A stretch of 64,000 nucleotides of DNA from DAIOEK01 sp963721445. Lineage in GTDB: Bacteria; Chloroflexota; Anaerolineae; Anaerolineales; Anaerolineaceae. The notes beneath the pieces were generated by a model, which saw only the letters and a program-made list of their open reading frames with translations, made no database searches and was not told the DNA's origin. How positions within the stretch are numbered: the first letter of the stretch is position 1; each line of letters begins with the position of its first letter. The stretch spans positions 1,960,442 to 2,024,441 of the forward strand of contig CAVRIZ010000005.1 of assembly GCA_963721445.1 (NCBI GenBank), in the 5' to 3' direction. The translations under genes and the position numbers were made by a program. This document shows positions 44,595 through 53,469 of this stretch, one piece after another.

Positions 44595-45497
44595 TTACTT
44601 ATCGCCCTGTTTATCGACAAAGCTTTTTAGCATGCTGGTGAATTCCATCGGGAAGATGTATTTCGTGGATGGATTAGCTGCCATATTCTTCAGAGTCTCA
44701 AAATATTGCAAGGTAAGTGTATTTTGGTCAACCGTCTTTGCCACTCCAAAGATCTTTTCCAGAGCGGAAGCATAGCCTTCTGCGCGCAGCAGTTGGGCTA
44801 ATTTTTCACCTTCCGATTTCAAGATCGCGGATTGTTTCTCACCTTCAGCGCGGAGAATGGCTGCCTGTTTTTCACCATCCGCCACGTTGATCGCAGCTTC
44901 CCGGGTACCGGTGGATTCGGTTACAACAGCGCGGCGGGTCCGTTCCGCGGTCAATTGGCGGTTCATTGCCTCTTGTACTTCTCTTGGAGGGATGATTTCA
45001 CGGATTTCAACATTCGTTACTTTGACACCCCACCGTTCAGTCACCTCATCCAAACGGGTGCGAAGCATGTTGTTGATATGCTCGCGCTCCGAAAGGACTC
45101 CATCCAGCAGGATACCGCCAATGACAGATCGGAGAGTGGTAGTCGCCATACCCTGAGCGGCAAGCTCAAAATTACCCACTTGCAAAATTGAGTCGGTCGG
45201 CTGCAGGACTTTGTAGTACCAGAGGAAATCAATGGAGATCGGGGCATTATCCTTGGTAATTGAAGTCTGATGCGGGATCTCACGCACTTGTTCGCGGAGA
45301 TCCACTCTTACAGGTCGATCAACGAATGGGATCAGAAGGACAAGACCAGGCCCTTTGTCTCCAATACATCGACCCAGGCGGAAGACCACCAACCGCTGAT
45401 ATTCCGGAACAACCTTGATGGCGTTCGCCAGGAAGACCAGCACAAAGATCACGATGGCGCCAATGAAACATAAGATGGGAATACTTGCTTGTGTCAT
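44595..45497 (-). CDS. SPFH/band 7 (stomatin-like, slipin) membrane protein
   Basis: 300 residues. One N-terminal membrane helix (CFIGAIVIFVLVFLANAI), then the SPFH domain: VPEYQRLVVFRLGRCIGD, PHQTSITKDNAPISIDFLWY, TTLRSVIGGILLDGVLSERE and the coiled EKQAAILRAEGEKQSAI region. These proteins form membrane scaffolds or quality-control assemblies. It follows the NfeD gene in the same direction, the usual partnership. Confidence 0.92.
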   Translation of the reverse strand: MTQASIPILCFIGAIVIFVLVFLANAIKVVPEYQRLVVFRLGRCIGDKGPGLVLLIPFVDRPVRVDLREQVREIPHQTSITKDNAPISIDFLWYYKVLQPTDSILQVGNFELAAQGMATTTLRSVIGGILLDGVLSEREHINNMLRTRLDEVTERWGVKVTNVEIREIIPPREVQEAMNRQLTAERTRRAVVTESTGTREAAINVADGEKQAAILRAEGEKQSAILKSEGEKLAQLLRAEGYASALEKIFGVAKTVDQNTLTLQYFETLKNMAANPSTKYIFPMEFTSMLKSFVDKQGDK

Positions 45498-45559
45498 ACT
45501 CTGCTCCTTGAATGGGTATTCGATTACTTATTTCGTAAATACAGGACTAGTCGCATAAT

Positions 45560-46168
45560 TTATTTTTCGTCCTCAGGTTTAACTGGTTCCACTTCGAGTG
45601 TAAAGCCGTCTCGTTGAATGATCCTGACCTTTGTATGTGGTGGAATGTGGGTCTTGCTCGTAGCCGTCCACATTTCGCCACCAGCATAGACTGACCCTTC
45701 CAGGAATACTTCAGTTCTGGTCTCGCCGACGCTTCCTTTCAGGCTGGTAAGGCTGTGTGAAGGGATGTGATGTAATGCTTCCAATACTTTTCTTACAACC
45801 AGCCAGAAAAAACCGATCACGAGCAAGTTGACCAGAATAGCTACCGCCGGATTAACGATTGGTCGCCAGTTTTCATCGACAAAGAGGAAGGTGCTGCCCA
45901 GGGTCAAGGCGATTAACGAAATGACCAGGAAATACCATTTCTGAGTTTTCCTGACTGCCCATAAAAAGGGAAAAACACCCAGAATTAACAATACCAGGGC
46001 ATACCAATTGAAATCAAGCTGAGCAATCAGCCATCCTGATAGGATGATCAACCCGATTGCAACCACTTCAAGAAGACCCGTACCGGGGCTTACCAGGGCA
46101 AGGATGGCAATTAAGAAACCGATAACGAGGACAAGATAAGCTAAATTAGGATTCAATAACCAGTCCAT
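45560..46168 (-). CDS. NfeD-family membrane protein
   Basis: 202 residues. Four to five hydrophobic segments at the N-terminus (YLVLVIGFLIAILALVSPG, then IGLIILSGWLIAQLD and others) and a C-terminal OB-fold domain (LTSLKGSVGETRTEVFLEGS, GEMWTATSKTHIPPHTKV, VEPVKPEDE). Short NfeD of the type that partners stomatin-like proteins at the membrane; lacks the protease half of long NfeD. It is the first gene of the pair, 62 bases before the SPFH gene. Confidence 0.9.
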   Translation of the reverse strand: MDWLLNPNLAYLVLVIGFLIAILALVSPGTGLLEVVAIGLIILSGWLIAQLDFNWYALVLLILGVFPFLWAVRKTQKWYFLVISLIALTLGSTFLFVDENWRPIVNPAVAILVNLLVIGFFWLVVRKVLEALHHIPSHSLTSLKGSVGETRTEVFLEGSVYAGGEMWTATSKTHIPPHTKVRIIQRDGFTLEVEPVKPEDEK

Positions 46169-46486
46169 CGATCCACCTCACTTTACTATTTCATTATACA
46201 TGCATCAAATAAAACTGACGTGATAGTATCTACTCTATATACGTACATCGGCTGGGAGAGTATCAAAATCACCTCAATGACGAAGGACCCATCCTAGGTT
46301 GGTTATAATTAATCAGTGGATGGAGAACAAATCCTGCTCTGTTACTATATTTCTTAACCGCTCAATCTATATTGATACGTGAAAGCATATGGGAATGATC
46401 TCTGACTGTTGGACTTTGGAATACGATGACCTATCAGTCGTCAATTCGATATTCATAACTTAGGATGTGAAAGAAGGAGAATTTCC
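46169..46486 (+). other. Divergent spacer before the YedF-like gene
   Basis: 318 bases, no gene. A TATAAT lies at 46304-46309 but without a convincing -35 element. AAGGAG precedes the start at 46487. No tRNA or riboswitch recognised. Confidence 0.5.
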
Positions 46487-46828
46487 ATGAAAGATGACAC
46501 TGTCCTGCTTTTTACTCGTTTCGGGATGGGGCATTCAGAAGGAGATCTGCCTAAGGTCCTGGCAGGAAAATTCCTGAACCTCACACTGGAATCTGGAAAA
46601 CTGCCCGCGAAAATCCTCTTTTATACCGAAGGTGTTCGACTCGCGTGTGAAGGATCACCAGTTATTGAACAATTAAAGCAACTGGAAGCTTTGGAAGTTG
46701 AACTTGTGTTATGCAAGACCTGCCTGGACAGCTTTGGGATCACATCTCAAGTGAAAGTAGGCATTATTGGTGGGATGGGCGATATCATCGAAGCCATCCA
46801 AAAAGCGGAGAAAGTGGTCAGCCTCTAG
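46487..46828 (+). CDS. YedF/DsrE-like selenium-metabolism sulfurtransferase-like protein
   Basis: 113 residues, the DsrE-like domain seen at the C-terminus of YedF proteins: FTRFGMGHSEGDLPKVLAG, ILFYTEGVRLACEGSPVIEQ, VLCKTCLDSFGI and VKVGIIGGMGDIIEAI. The Cys pair CKTC is the probable active site. YedF-type proteins are found with selenium genes in many anaerobes; the N-terminal TusA-like domain is absent here. It is followed by a gene with an in-frame TGA at a CxxU motif, supporting a selenium role. Confidence 0.82.
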   Translation: MKDDTVLLFTRFGMGHSEGDLPKVLAGKFLNLTLESGKLPAKILFYTEGVRLACEGSPVIEQLKQLEALEVELVLCKTCLDSFGITSQVKVGIIGGMGDIIEAIQKAEKVVSL

Positions 46829-46896
46829 CCAATCGGGATGTAGGAAACTAAACCGGTACCGTTTATAATCAATAGAACCAATAAATGGAGAATGAT

Positions 46897-47142
46897 ATGA
46901 TGGACATTTCGATCACCTATTGCATGGTTTGACACTATACTCCCAGAGCTGTCAGTCTGGCAGCCGATTTGCTGGCGGATTACGAGCCCGAGATAAAATC
47001 CATCACAATGGTTCCATCTGATGGAGGGCGGTTCGAGGTGGTCGTCAATAACAAAACGATATATTCCAAACTTCATACCGGGCGACATGCCGAGCCAGGT
47101 GAAATACTACAATTGATCAAGGAGTATCGACAGAACAAATGA
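46897..47142 (+). CDS. SelW/Rdx-family redox protein with in-frame TGA (probable selenocysteine)
   Basis: 81 residues reading through one in-frame TGA at 46930-46932: start MMDISITYCMV, then Sec, then HYTPRAVSLAADLLADYE, VPSDGGRFEVVVNN and YSKLHTGRHAEPGEI, ending REYRQNK-like at TGA 47140. The TGA falls exactly at the fourth position of the CxxU motif used by SelW/Rdx proteins (C9 and U12), and the frame stays open on both sides. GGAG at 46887-46890 precedes ATG 46897. A stem-loop with a GU-containing apical loop lies 15-31 bases after the TGA. The stop overlaps the trpS start by four bases. Rdx proteins are thioredoxin-fold redox proteins. Confidence 0.85.
46948..46964 (+). promoter_or_regulatory. 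Putative bacterial SECIS element
   Basis: GCTGTC (46948-46953) pairs with GGCAGC (46959-46964) around a five-base loop, AGTCT. Bacterial SECIS elements sit just downstream of the UGA with a GU in the apical loop; the best-studied one, in E. coli fdhF, has loop AGGUCU. The distance from the TGA (loop GU at 23-24 bases after it) is within the range I know for bacteria. Confidence 0.65.
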
Positions 47143-48140
47143 TGATTAAGAAGGGTAGAGTTTTTTCAGGGGCACGTCCGACTGGCCGCCAGCATCTCGG
47201 TAATTACCTGGGTGCCATTAAGAATTATGTTGCCTTGCAGAAAGACTACGACTGTATTTACTGCATTGTAGATCTGCATGCGCTCACAACCGTGGAAGAT
47301 ACGGTCAATCTACCACAAAACATCCACGAGATGGCGCTGGATTGGCTGGCTGCTGGAATCTCTCCTGAACAATCGATCATTTTTGTTCAAAGCATGGTTC
47401 CTGAAGTGACGGAACTGCATACCATCCTATCGATGGTGACTCCTCTTGGAAAATTAACCGATCTGCCGACTTTCAAGGAGAAGGCGCGCGAAAATCCCCA
47501 CAATATCAATTACGGGTTGGTCGGATACCCGGTCCTGATGTCTGCGGATATCGCTCTTTACAAAGCAAATGCGGTTCCGGTGGGGTTGGATCAGGCACCG
47601 CATATCGAATTCACCCGTGAAGTGGTTCGATCCTTCAACTTCCGGTACCATACCAATGTCCTGGTGGAACCGCAGATGAAAGTGACTGAGTTTCCCAAGA
47701 TCCTCGGATTGGATGGCGAACAGAAGATGGGAAAGAGTCTCAATAATCACATTGAGATAGCCGCAACCCCGGAGGAGACTTTAAAGTTGGTCCTCACCAT
47801 GAAAACAGATCCTGCCCGCATCAAACGGACAGATCCCGGCAACCCTGATATCTGTAATGTCTTTACCATGCATAAGATCTTCTCACCTCAGGAAGATGTG
47901 GATATGGTCAATGTAGAATGCCGTCGGGCGGGTATCGGGTGTGTCGATTGTAAAAAGCTGTACGCCAGGCATCTCAACGAATCGCTGGCTCCTTTCCGTG
48001 AAAGAAGAGCGCAAATCGCACAGAAGCCGGATGAAGTGAAAGCGATTTTGAATGATGGTGCAATCCGGGCTCGAAAGATTGCCGTCCAAACAATGAAGGA
48101 AGTCCGGGCAGCGATCGGATTACCCGAAATGGTGGAGTGA
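47139..48140 (+). CDS. trpS: Tryptophanyl-tRNA synthetase
   Basis: 333 residues, class I synthetase charging tRNA-Trp. HIGH-type motif in SGARPTGRQHLGNYLGA, KMSKS-type motif in KMGKSLNNH, substrate-pocket segment GLVGYPVLMSADIALYKA. A second Met codon at 47142 is an alternative start. AAGGAG lies at 47119-47124. The start overlaps the selW-like stop and the stop overlaps the dtd start, so the genes are transcribed together. Confidence 0.96.
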   Translation: MMIKKGRVFSGARPTGRQHLGNYLGAIKNYVALQKDYDCIYCIVDLHALTTVEDTVNLPQNIHEMALDWLAAGISPEQSIIFVQSMVPEVTELHTILSMVTPLGKLTDLPTFKEKARENPHNINYGLVGYPVLMSADIALYKANAVPVGLDQAPHIEFTREVVRSFNFRYHTNVLVEPQMKVTEFPKILGLDGEQKMGKSLNNHIEIAATPEETLKLVLTMKTDPARIKRTDPGNPDICNVFTMHKIFSPQEDVDMVNVECRRAGIGCVDCKKLYARHLNESLAPFRERRAQIAQKPDEVKAILNDGAIRARKIAVQTMKEVRAAIGLPEMVE

Positions 48141-48577
48141 TGAAAGCTGTTCTTCAGCGTGTCAGCCGGGGGAAGGTGATCGTAGATGGTCAGACCGTTG
48201 CCAGTATTGGGAACGGTCTGGTGATTTTACTGGGTGTGACACATGAGGATGATGACCACAAAGCACAGGCGTTGGCAAGGAAAACAGCTCAGTTGCGTAT
48301 CTTCACCGATCATGCCGGGAAAATGAACCGGTCGGTTCTGGATATCGGGGGAGAGGTGATCGTGGTGTCGCAATTTACTCTTTACGCGGATTCCCGTAAA
48401 GGCTTGCGTCCATCGTTTACCGATGCGGCGTTACCTGAGGTTGCGGCTCCACTTATAGATGCGTTTGTGGTCACCATGCAGGAGATGGGTTTGCACGTGC
48501 AACAGGGGGTATTTGGCGCGCACATGGAAGTGGACCTGGTAAATGATGGTCCGGTGACAATTATTCTGGAACTGTAG
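48140..48577 (+). CDS. dtd: D-aminoacyl-tRNA deacylase
   Basis: 145 residues. The family's two signature stretches are present: SQFTLYADSRKGLRPSF and the C-terminal NDGPVTIILEL with its Gly-Pro. The enzyme removes D-amino acids mis-attached to tRNA. ATG 48140 overlaps the trpS stop. Its 3' end overlaps the convergent gene at 48561 by 17 bases. Confidence 0.96.
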   Translation: MKAVLQRVSRGKVIVDGQTVASIGNGLVILLGVTHEDDDHKAQALARKTAQLRIFTDHAGKMNRSVLDIGGEVIVVSQFTLYADSRKGLRPSFTDAALPEVAAPLIDAFVVTMQEMGLHVQQGVFGAHMEVDLVNDGPVTIILEL

Positions 48578-49337
48578 TTGTAAACAAACTGGACTGATTC
48601 CCGATTACCCACAATATGGTATCCAATTGAACGGCTATGGCTCCTGATTGCAGACATTGAGCAACCTGTTCCAATTCATAGATCCCTCCGGATGCGATCA
48701 GAGGGATACCCCTCTGAGATAAATCTTCAACAAGGCGAAGGGTTTTCGGAAAAAGAGCACGGCCATAATTTCTGCCTCGGATGGTATTTGCATCTTCGGA
48801 GGAGCCTATCTCGCGTCGGGCTGCCATGCTGTAGACTTCAATTGGAAGCGATGAAAATTTATCGCAGAAGGCTGGGAGACGGTCAGGATCTAGTGAAAGA
48901 ATAAGAGGAAGATCGAAAGATTTCTTTGGAAGATACAGGAGAATATCCGAATCGGTCCACTCAGGGGGGAAACTGATTTCAACCGCCAGAAGATTACCGG
49001 TATTTTCCAGGAGACGGAGGAGAACGTCCAACGGAGAGGATGCATCTGCCATGAGATGAGGGATCACCGGAATTGGGGATCTCTCCCACCGGGTTGCATG
49101 CTTTTTGAGGACGCTTTTTAGCCCTGGGTTTGGAAATCCACTTTGTAGCCAGACCCCATCAGAATTGTGGACAATCCCACGGGTGGAAGCGGGTCGACGT
49201 GGATGCAGGCTAATTGGATTGGTGAAAAAGGCACCGAACTGGTCCAGGTACGGCATTCGCTGCGGTACTGGAGAAAAGCCCAAAATTCCAGGTGCGTTAC
49301 AGATCGGTTTTTTGAATAAGAGGTCTTGTTTAGGCAT
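48561..49337 (-). CDS. Divergent dihydroorotate-dehydrogenase-like FMN barrel protein
   Basis: 258 residues. Weak but consistent similarity to class I PyrD: the N-terminal part has PYLDQFGAFFTNPISLHPR and SGFPNPGLKSVLK; the C-terminal phosphate-binding strand reads RGIPLIASGGIYELEQVAQC with LQSGAIAVQLDTILW. The active-site Cys/Ser loop and Asn/Lys residues of true PyrD are not clear. The protein may be a shortened or specialised paralogue. A DHODH role in pyrimidine synthesis is possible, not certain. Confidence 0.65.
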   Translation of the reverse strand: MPKQDLLFKKPICNAPGILGFSPVPQRMPYLDQFGAFFTNPISLHPRRPASTRGIVHNSDGVWLQSGFPNPGLKSVLKKHATRWERSPIPVIPHLMADASSPLDVLLRLLENTGNLLAVEISFPPEWTDSDILLYLPKKSFDLPLILSLDPDRLPAFCDKFSSLPIEVYSMAARREIGSSEDANTIRGRNYGRALFPKTLRLVEDLSQRGIPLIASGGIYELEQVAQCLQSGAIAVQLDTILWVIGNQSSLFTTTVPE

Positions 49338-49375
49338 CTTATAAAGAAAGGAGATGGGGACAGGATTCTCGATCT

Positions 49376-50749
49376 CTATTTCTTCTTCACCTTTGGTCCC
49401 TGGGCAGTATCTTCGATCTCATAACCCAGAGCGGTCACCTGGGAACGAATGGTATCGGCGTCTGCCCAACGTTTTTCTTTCCGGGCAAGAGCGCGGGCAT
49501 TCAATAATGTGACTACTTCCTCAGGCACTTCCTCCATTTTGGGCTGCCAGTTTGCCAGGTCCAGCCCAAGCACTTCATCCATCTTCAGCAGAGTTGCTTT
49601 GCGGGTGGAAGCTGGCACTTCAGAGCGAACCAGGTCCCATACCACAGCCAGGGCGCGGGGAGTGTTAAGGTCATCATTGATGGCTTCACTAAACCTGTTC
49701 AGATAGTCCATGTCCACCATCCCGGGCTCAGCCAATTCAATTACAGTGGTTCTTAGGCGGTTGAGCGATGTGGCGGCACTTTCCATCGATTCCCAGGAAA
49801 AACTTAGTTTAGCGCGATAAAGAGCATTCAAGCAGAAGTAGCGAAATACTAGCGGATCATATCCCTTTTCAAATAGCGTTTTAACCCGGATAAATCCTCC
49901 AGCCGATTTAGCCATCTTCTCATCGCCGAGTTGCAGGAAATAACAATGCATCCAGAAATTGGCCAGCCTGGTTCCATAGCAGGCTTCGGTCTGAGCGATC
50001 TCATTGGTATGATGGACAGTGATATGGTCCTCTCCACCGCAATGAATATCAAAAAAAGGTCCCAGATACTTGGCAGACATCGCCGAGCATTCAATATGCC
50101 AACCCGGGAAACCAACTCCCCACGGACTGTCCCATTCCATTTGCCGTTTCTTGTCTTTTGGGCTGAATTTCCACAAGGCGAAATCAGTGGGGTTATGCTT
50201 CTCCCCCATATCGATTCGTGCCCCAGCCCGCAATCCTTCAATATCCAACCGACCGAGTGCGCCGTAATCGGACTGTTTGGCGGTATCGAAATAGATCCCA
50301 TCCGATGTACGGTAGGTATAGCCCTTCTCTTCAATGCATCGAATCGTATCGATCTGTTCCTGGATATGGTCGGTTGCGCGGCACCAAATGGTGGGTTCCA
50401 GAATGTTTAATAACGCCAGGTCATCTTTGAATGCCTGTGCGAAAAAGTCCGCAATTTCCCAGGCAGATTTACCAGTCCGCGCGGATCCTTTTTCCATCTT
50501 GTCTTCACCTTCATCCGCGTCGGATACGAGATGACCGACATCCGTGATATTCATCACATGTTTGACCGCATAGCCATTCCAGATTAACACCCGCTTAAGG
50601 ATGTCTTCAAACAAGTAGGCGCGCATATTACCGATATGTGGGTAGTCGTAGACGGTTGGACCACAGGTGTAAAGACCGACCTCTGGTGGGTGAAGCGGTT
50701 CAAAGTCTCGAAGGGAACGGGTATAGGTGTCGTAAAGCTTAAGTTTCAT
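49376..50749 (-). CDS. cysS: Cysteinyl-tRNA synthetase
   Basis: 457 residues. Zinc-binding Cys and HIGH-type motif in YTCGPTVYDYPHIGNMRAY, SAMSAKYLG segment with Cys/His ligands (GWHIECSAMSAKYLG, GEDHITVHHTNEIAQTEA), and KMSKS-type motif KMAKSAGGFI. Charges tRNA-Cys. Start ATG 50749. It precedes the DHODH-like gene in the same direction by 38 bases. Confidence 0.96.
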   Translation of the reverse strand: MKLKLYDTYTRSLRDFEPLHPPEVGLYTCGPTVYDYPHIGNMRAYLFEDILKRVLIWNGYAVKHVMNITDVGHLVSDADEGEDKMEKGSARTGKSAWEIADFFAQAFKDDLALLNILEPTIWCRATDHIQEQIDTIRCIEEKGYTYRTSDGIYFDTAKQSDYGALGRLDIEGLRAGARIDMGEKHNPTDFALWKFSPKDKKRQMEWDSPWGVGFPGWHIECSAMSAKYLGPFFDIHCGGEDHITVHHTNEIAQTEACYGTRLANFWMHCYFLQLGDEKMAKSAGGFIRVKTLFEKGYDPLVFRYFCLNALYRAKLSFSWESMESAATSLNRLRTTVIELAEPGMVDMDYLNRFSEAINDDLNTPRALAVVWDLVRSEVPASTRKATLLKMDEVLGLDLANWQPKMEEVPEEVVTLLNARALARKEKRWADADTIRSQVTALGYEIEDTAQGPKVKKK

Positions 50750-50845
50750 GCAATGTCCTGATTAAGAGATCAAGTGAAATGGAATGACTAAAAACCCTTT
50801 TGGATTGCCATTATAATAAGCGCAGTTCCAATTGGAGTCAATCGA

Positions 50846-52650
50846 ATGATAAAAGCGCAGCCAGAGAAAAGACTCATCTATCGCGTACGATGGATCACCA
50901 TTTCTCTGGGTGTATTTCTTGGCATCGTATCACTGATCCCTTTCACATGGGCAGCGCGTTGTCTGGGTTCATTTGAGCCTGACGGCACATTTGATTCTCT
51001 CAGTACAACCGGGTACCAGTGGCTGATATGGGGAATTCGCATCCTGGGTTTGGTATTCATTATTTCTGGGGCTGTCATGGTAAAGAAGGGGAATCGGTTT
51101 GAGGAAATGCTAGCTTCCATTTGGAAGTCGTTCCGGGCGATCTCCATTAAAGAAGATGGACGCGCGTTATGGTCTTCCATCCGGGGTGAGAAGGGGTCAG
51201 GTGGTTATTTGTTGGCGCTTGGAATGCTGGTCTTCCTGGCTGCCATCATTCGTCTGGCACTAATTAATTACCCAGTTCGATACGATGAAGCGTATACGTT
51301 TATCAAATTTTCCAGCCGCCCGATCCGCTATATTTTGACCGATTATTCTGCCCCGAATAACCACATCTTTCATTCATTATTGGTTTCATTCTTCTACCAA
51401 CTGTTTGGAATGCATCTCTGGGCTTTGCGATTACCAGCTCTTTTGAGTGGAATATTGTCTGTCGTTGCAGCCTTCCTGGCGGGAAAGAAATTGTATGGCA
51501 ATACGGCAGGTATCCTGGCAGCCGCCGGGATCGCTTTGTCTCCCATGATGATTGATTTTTCGGTCAACGCCCGGGGTTATTCGCTCGTTTGCCTCTTCTC
51601 TCTCCTCGGGCTTTGGCTGGCAACTGAGATAATTCACAACAGCCGATTCTTAACCTGGTTGTTATTGGTACTGGTTTGTGGTCTTGGGTTTTATACCATC
51701 CCCATTTTTCTTTATCCTGCCGGGATCATTTTCCTCTGGCTCGGTTTATCCGGGTGGGCTGGTGATACGGGAGGATTGAGTAAACGAGAATTCTTTCTCA
51801 GATGGTTCGCTGCCGGTTTTACCCTGGGCATGTTGGTTTTCTTCTTCTACTTGCCAGTGTTGTTGGTGGGTACTGGAATACAGTCGATCACCAGTAACGA
51901 ATTTGTGAGTTCCCTTTCCTGGGGGGATTTCTTTCCCACACTCTTTTCACGTATAAAACGCGTATGGCAGGAATGGAATGATCGCGTTCCAAATTGGATG
52001 AGTGCTTTGGTGGTTATAGGTTTTTTCCTTCATCTTCTTTCATCTTGGCGAAAAAGGACTCCCGGATTCCTGTATATATTGCCGCAATTCTCTGGATATC
52101 GATTGCTTTGATCGCTCAACGAGTAACTCCTTTGCCCCGAATGTGGATCTTCCTACTGGGCTTTTATCTCCTCTGGTCGGCTGCCGGGTGGTGTTGGCTT
52201 GGAAGCTGGTTTCTAAAAGGAAAATCAATCCACGTCAGATATCATCACATCGTTTTGATCCTGATCCTCATCTTCACCTGGGTTGGATACCGCTTTTATC
52301 AAGTGAATCCACCCATCCAGGAAAGTGAAGATAGCTTCAATGAACAGGCAGCCCATTTTATTGCCAGTCATATCCCTGAGAAGACAGGATTGGTAGGTGT
52401 CTCACCCACAACAATCCAGGTCAGCTACTATCTTATGCTGGATGGGATAAAATGGTCGAGGTTTTATGACCGCGATCGACCTGAACCGATTGCCAATGCC
52501 TGGGTGATTGTTGTCAACCGATCGAAATTTCCATCAATCGATGATGTATTGACGTTTCAACGTCTAGAGGATGAGCTTGATTCAACTAGTGCGAAATCCG
52601 TTTTTTCTTATAAGCGGCTGACGATCTACGAGGTATCAGCAAGGCCGTGA
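50846..52650 (+). CDS. GT39-type membrane glycosyltransferase (one frameshift)
   Basis: About 601 residues once a missing A is restored in the five-A run at 52051-52055. The protein has about 12 hydrophobic segments. The Asp/Glu motif in NYPVRYDEAYTFIKF lies in the first extracellular loop, as in PMT/ArnT-type (GT39/DUF2723-like) glycosyltransferases, and HLWALRLPALLSGILS is typical. It would transfer a sugar from a lipid carrier; acceptor unknown. A TATAAT at 50812-50817 lies 28 bases before the start. Confidence 0.78.
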
Positions 52651-52677
52651 CAAAACCCATCCAACGATGTTATCTCA

Positions 52678-52686
52678 TGCTACAAT
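52678..52686 (+). promoter_or_regulatory. Extended -10 close to the start: possible leaderless transcript
   Basis: TGCTACAAT (52678-52686) carries a TGn extension and TACAAT. The ATG of the next gene lies seven bases after the hexamer, where transcription would begin, and there is no ribosome site. A leaderless mRNA is likely. Confidence 0.5.
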
Positions 52687-52692
52687 AATTCT

Positions 52693-53136
52693 ATGCAAAG
52701 AAAACCTCAAGACCCGGTGAACCAGGATACACGCGCAATCCATCGCCAGCAATTTCTCTGGCATATCTTAATGCCAATCATCCTTGGAACACTGCTTTTT
52801 GTGATTTTGGGAGTTATGGCAACGATTGCTCCAGCAGACAAACCAGCGGTTTGGGCAAATATCTCCCTTATTTTCATTGTTTCAATTCTAATGTTGACCG
52901 GTATTGGCAGTATTGTAGCTCTAGCACTTGGGATCATAGGTGTGGATTGGATCTCAAGAAAATTGCCTCCACTGAGCTATCTTCTGCAGGTGTATATCCA
53001 ATACTTTGGTGGCAAAATTAGCGACATTACAAATGCGACAACCAATCCCATCGTTGAATTGAAATCGAACTTCGCATCATTAAAACCAATTTACCACCGC
53101 CTGGGCAAAAGCCTTCGGCTTCACTCGCAAGATTAA
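52693..53136 (+). CDS. Small membrane protein with two hydrophobic helices, function unknown
   Basis: 147 residues. Two long hydrophobic segments (about 23-48 and 55-85: LMPIILGTLLFVILGVMATI and LTGIGSIVALALGIIGVDWI), then an amphipathic soluble end of about 50 residues. No known domain seen. It is followed after eight bases by a second small membrane protein, so the two probably form one unit. Confidence 0.65.
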   Translation: MQRKPQDPVNQDTRAIHRQQFLWHILMPIILGTLLFVILGVMATIAPADKPAVWANISLIFIVSILMLTGIGSIVALALGIIGVDWISRKLPPLSYLLQVYIQYFGGKISDITNATTNPIVELKSNFASLKPIYHRLGKSLRLHSQD

Positions 53137-53144
53137 GAGGAATA

Positions 53145-53351
53145 ATGGAAGCAGACAACAGTTGGAAAACGAAAATATTGCTCGTAGGTATTATCGCCGG
53201 TGCTTTGACCGGATTAGGTACTGCCTACCTTTACATAAAGAAAACCGAAGAATTGTCAGGGAGACCTCACCTGACAAGTGGTGAAGGTGTAAAGATTGGC
53301 CTTGGTGTGGTAGGTTTATTAAAGATGATCACTGATATGGGACATCATTAA
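53145..53351 (+). CDS. Small single-helix membrane protein, function unknown
   Basis: 68 residues. Hydrophobic helix near the start (KILLVGIIAGALTGLGTAYLY), then a charged segment and a second weak hydrophobic stretch (IGLGVVGLLKMITDMG). AAGAGGA precedes the ATG. Co-oriented with the gene before it. No family recognised; the Gly-rich helix resembles the YtxH-type membrane peptides in a general way. Confidence 0.6.
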   Translation: MEADNSWKTKILLVGIIAGALTGLGTAYLYIKKTEELSGRPHLTSGEGVKIGLGVVGLLKMITDMGHH

Positions 53352-53469
53352 GAGGGAATTCTCAACAGCTTTTCTTCCCCAGTTTTCTACTATTTCGGTG
53401 TGGAGCGCCGGATAATATATGCCCCTAAGAAATTAAGTTCGGATATGTAATCATAATTACCAATTCCAT

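Noticed and set aside
48561..49337. A definite pyrD assignment
   Set aside because: Only the C-terminal phosphate-binding region and a few N-terminal segments match. The active-site residues are not clear, so I call it DHODH-like only.
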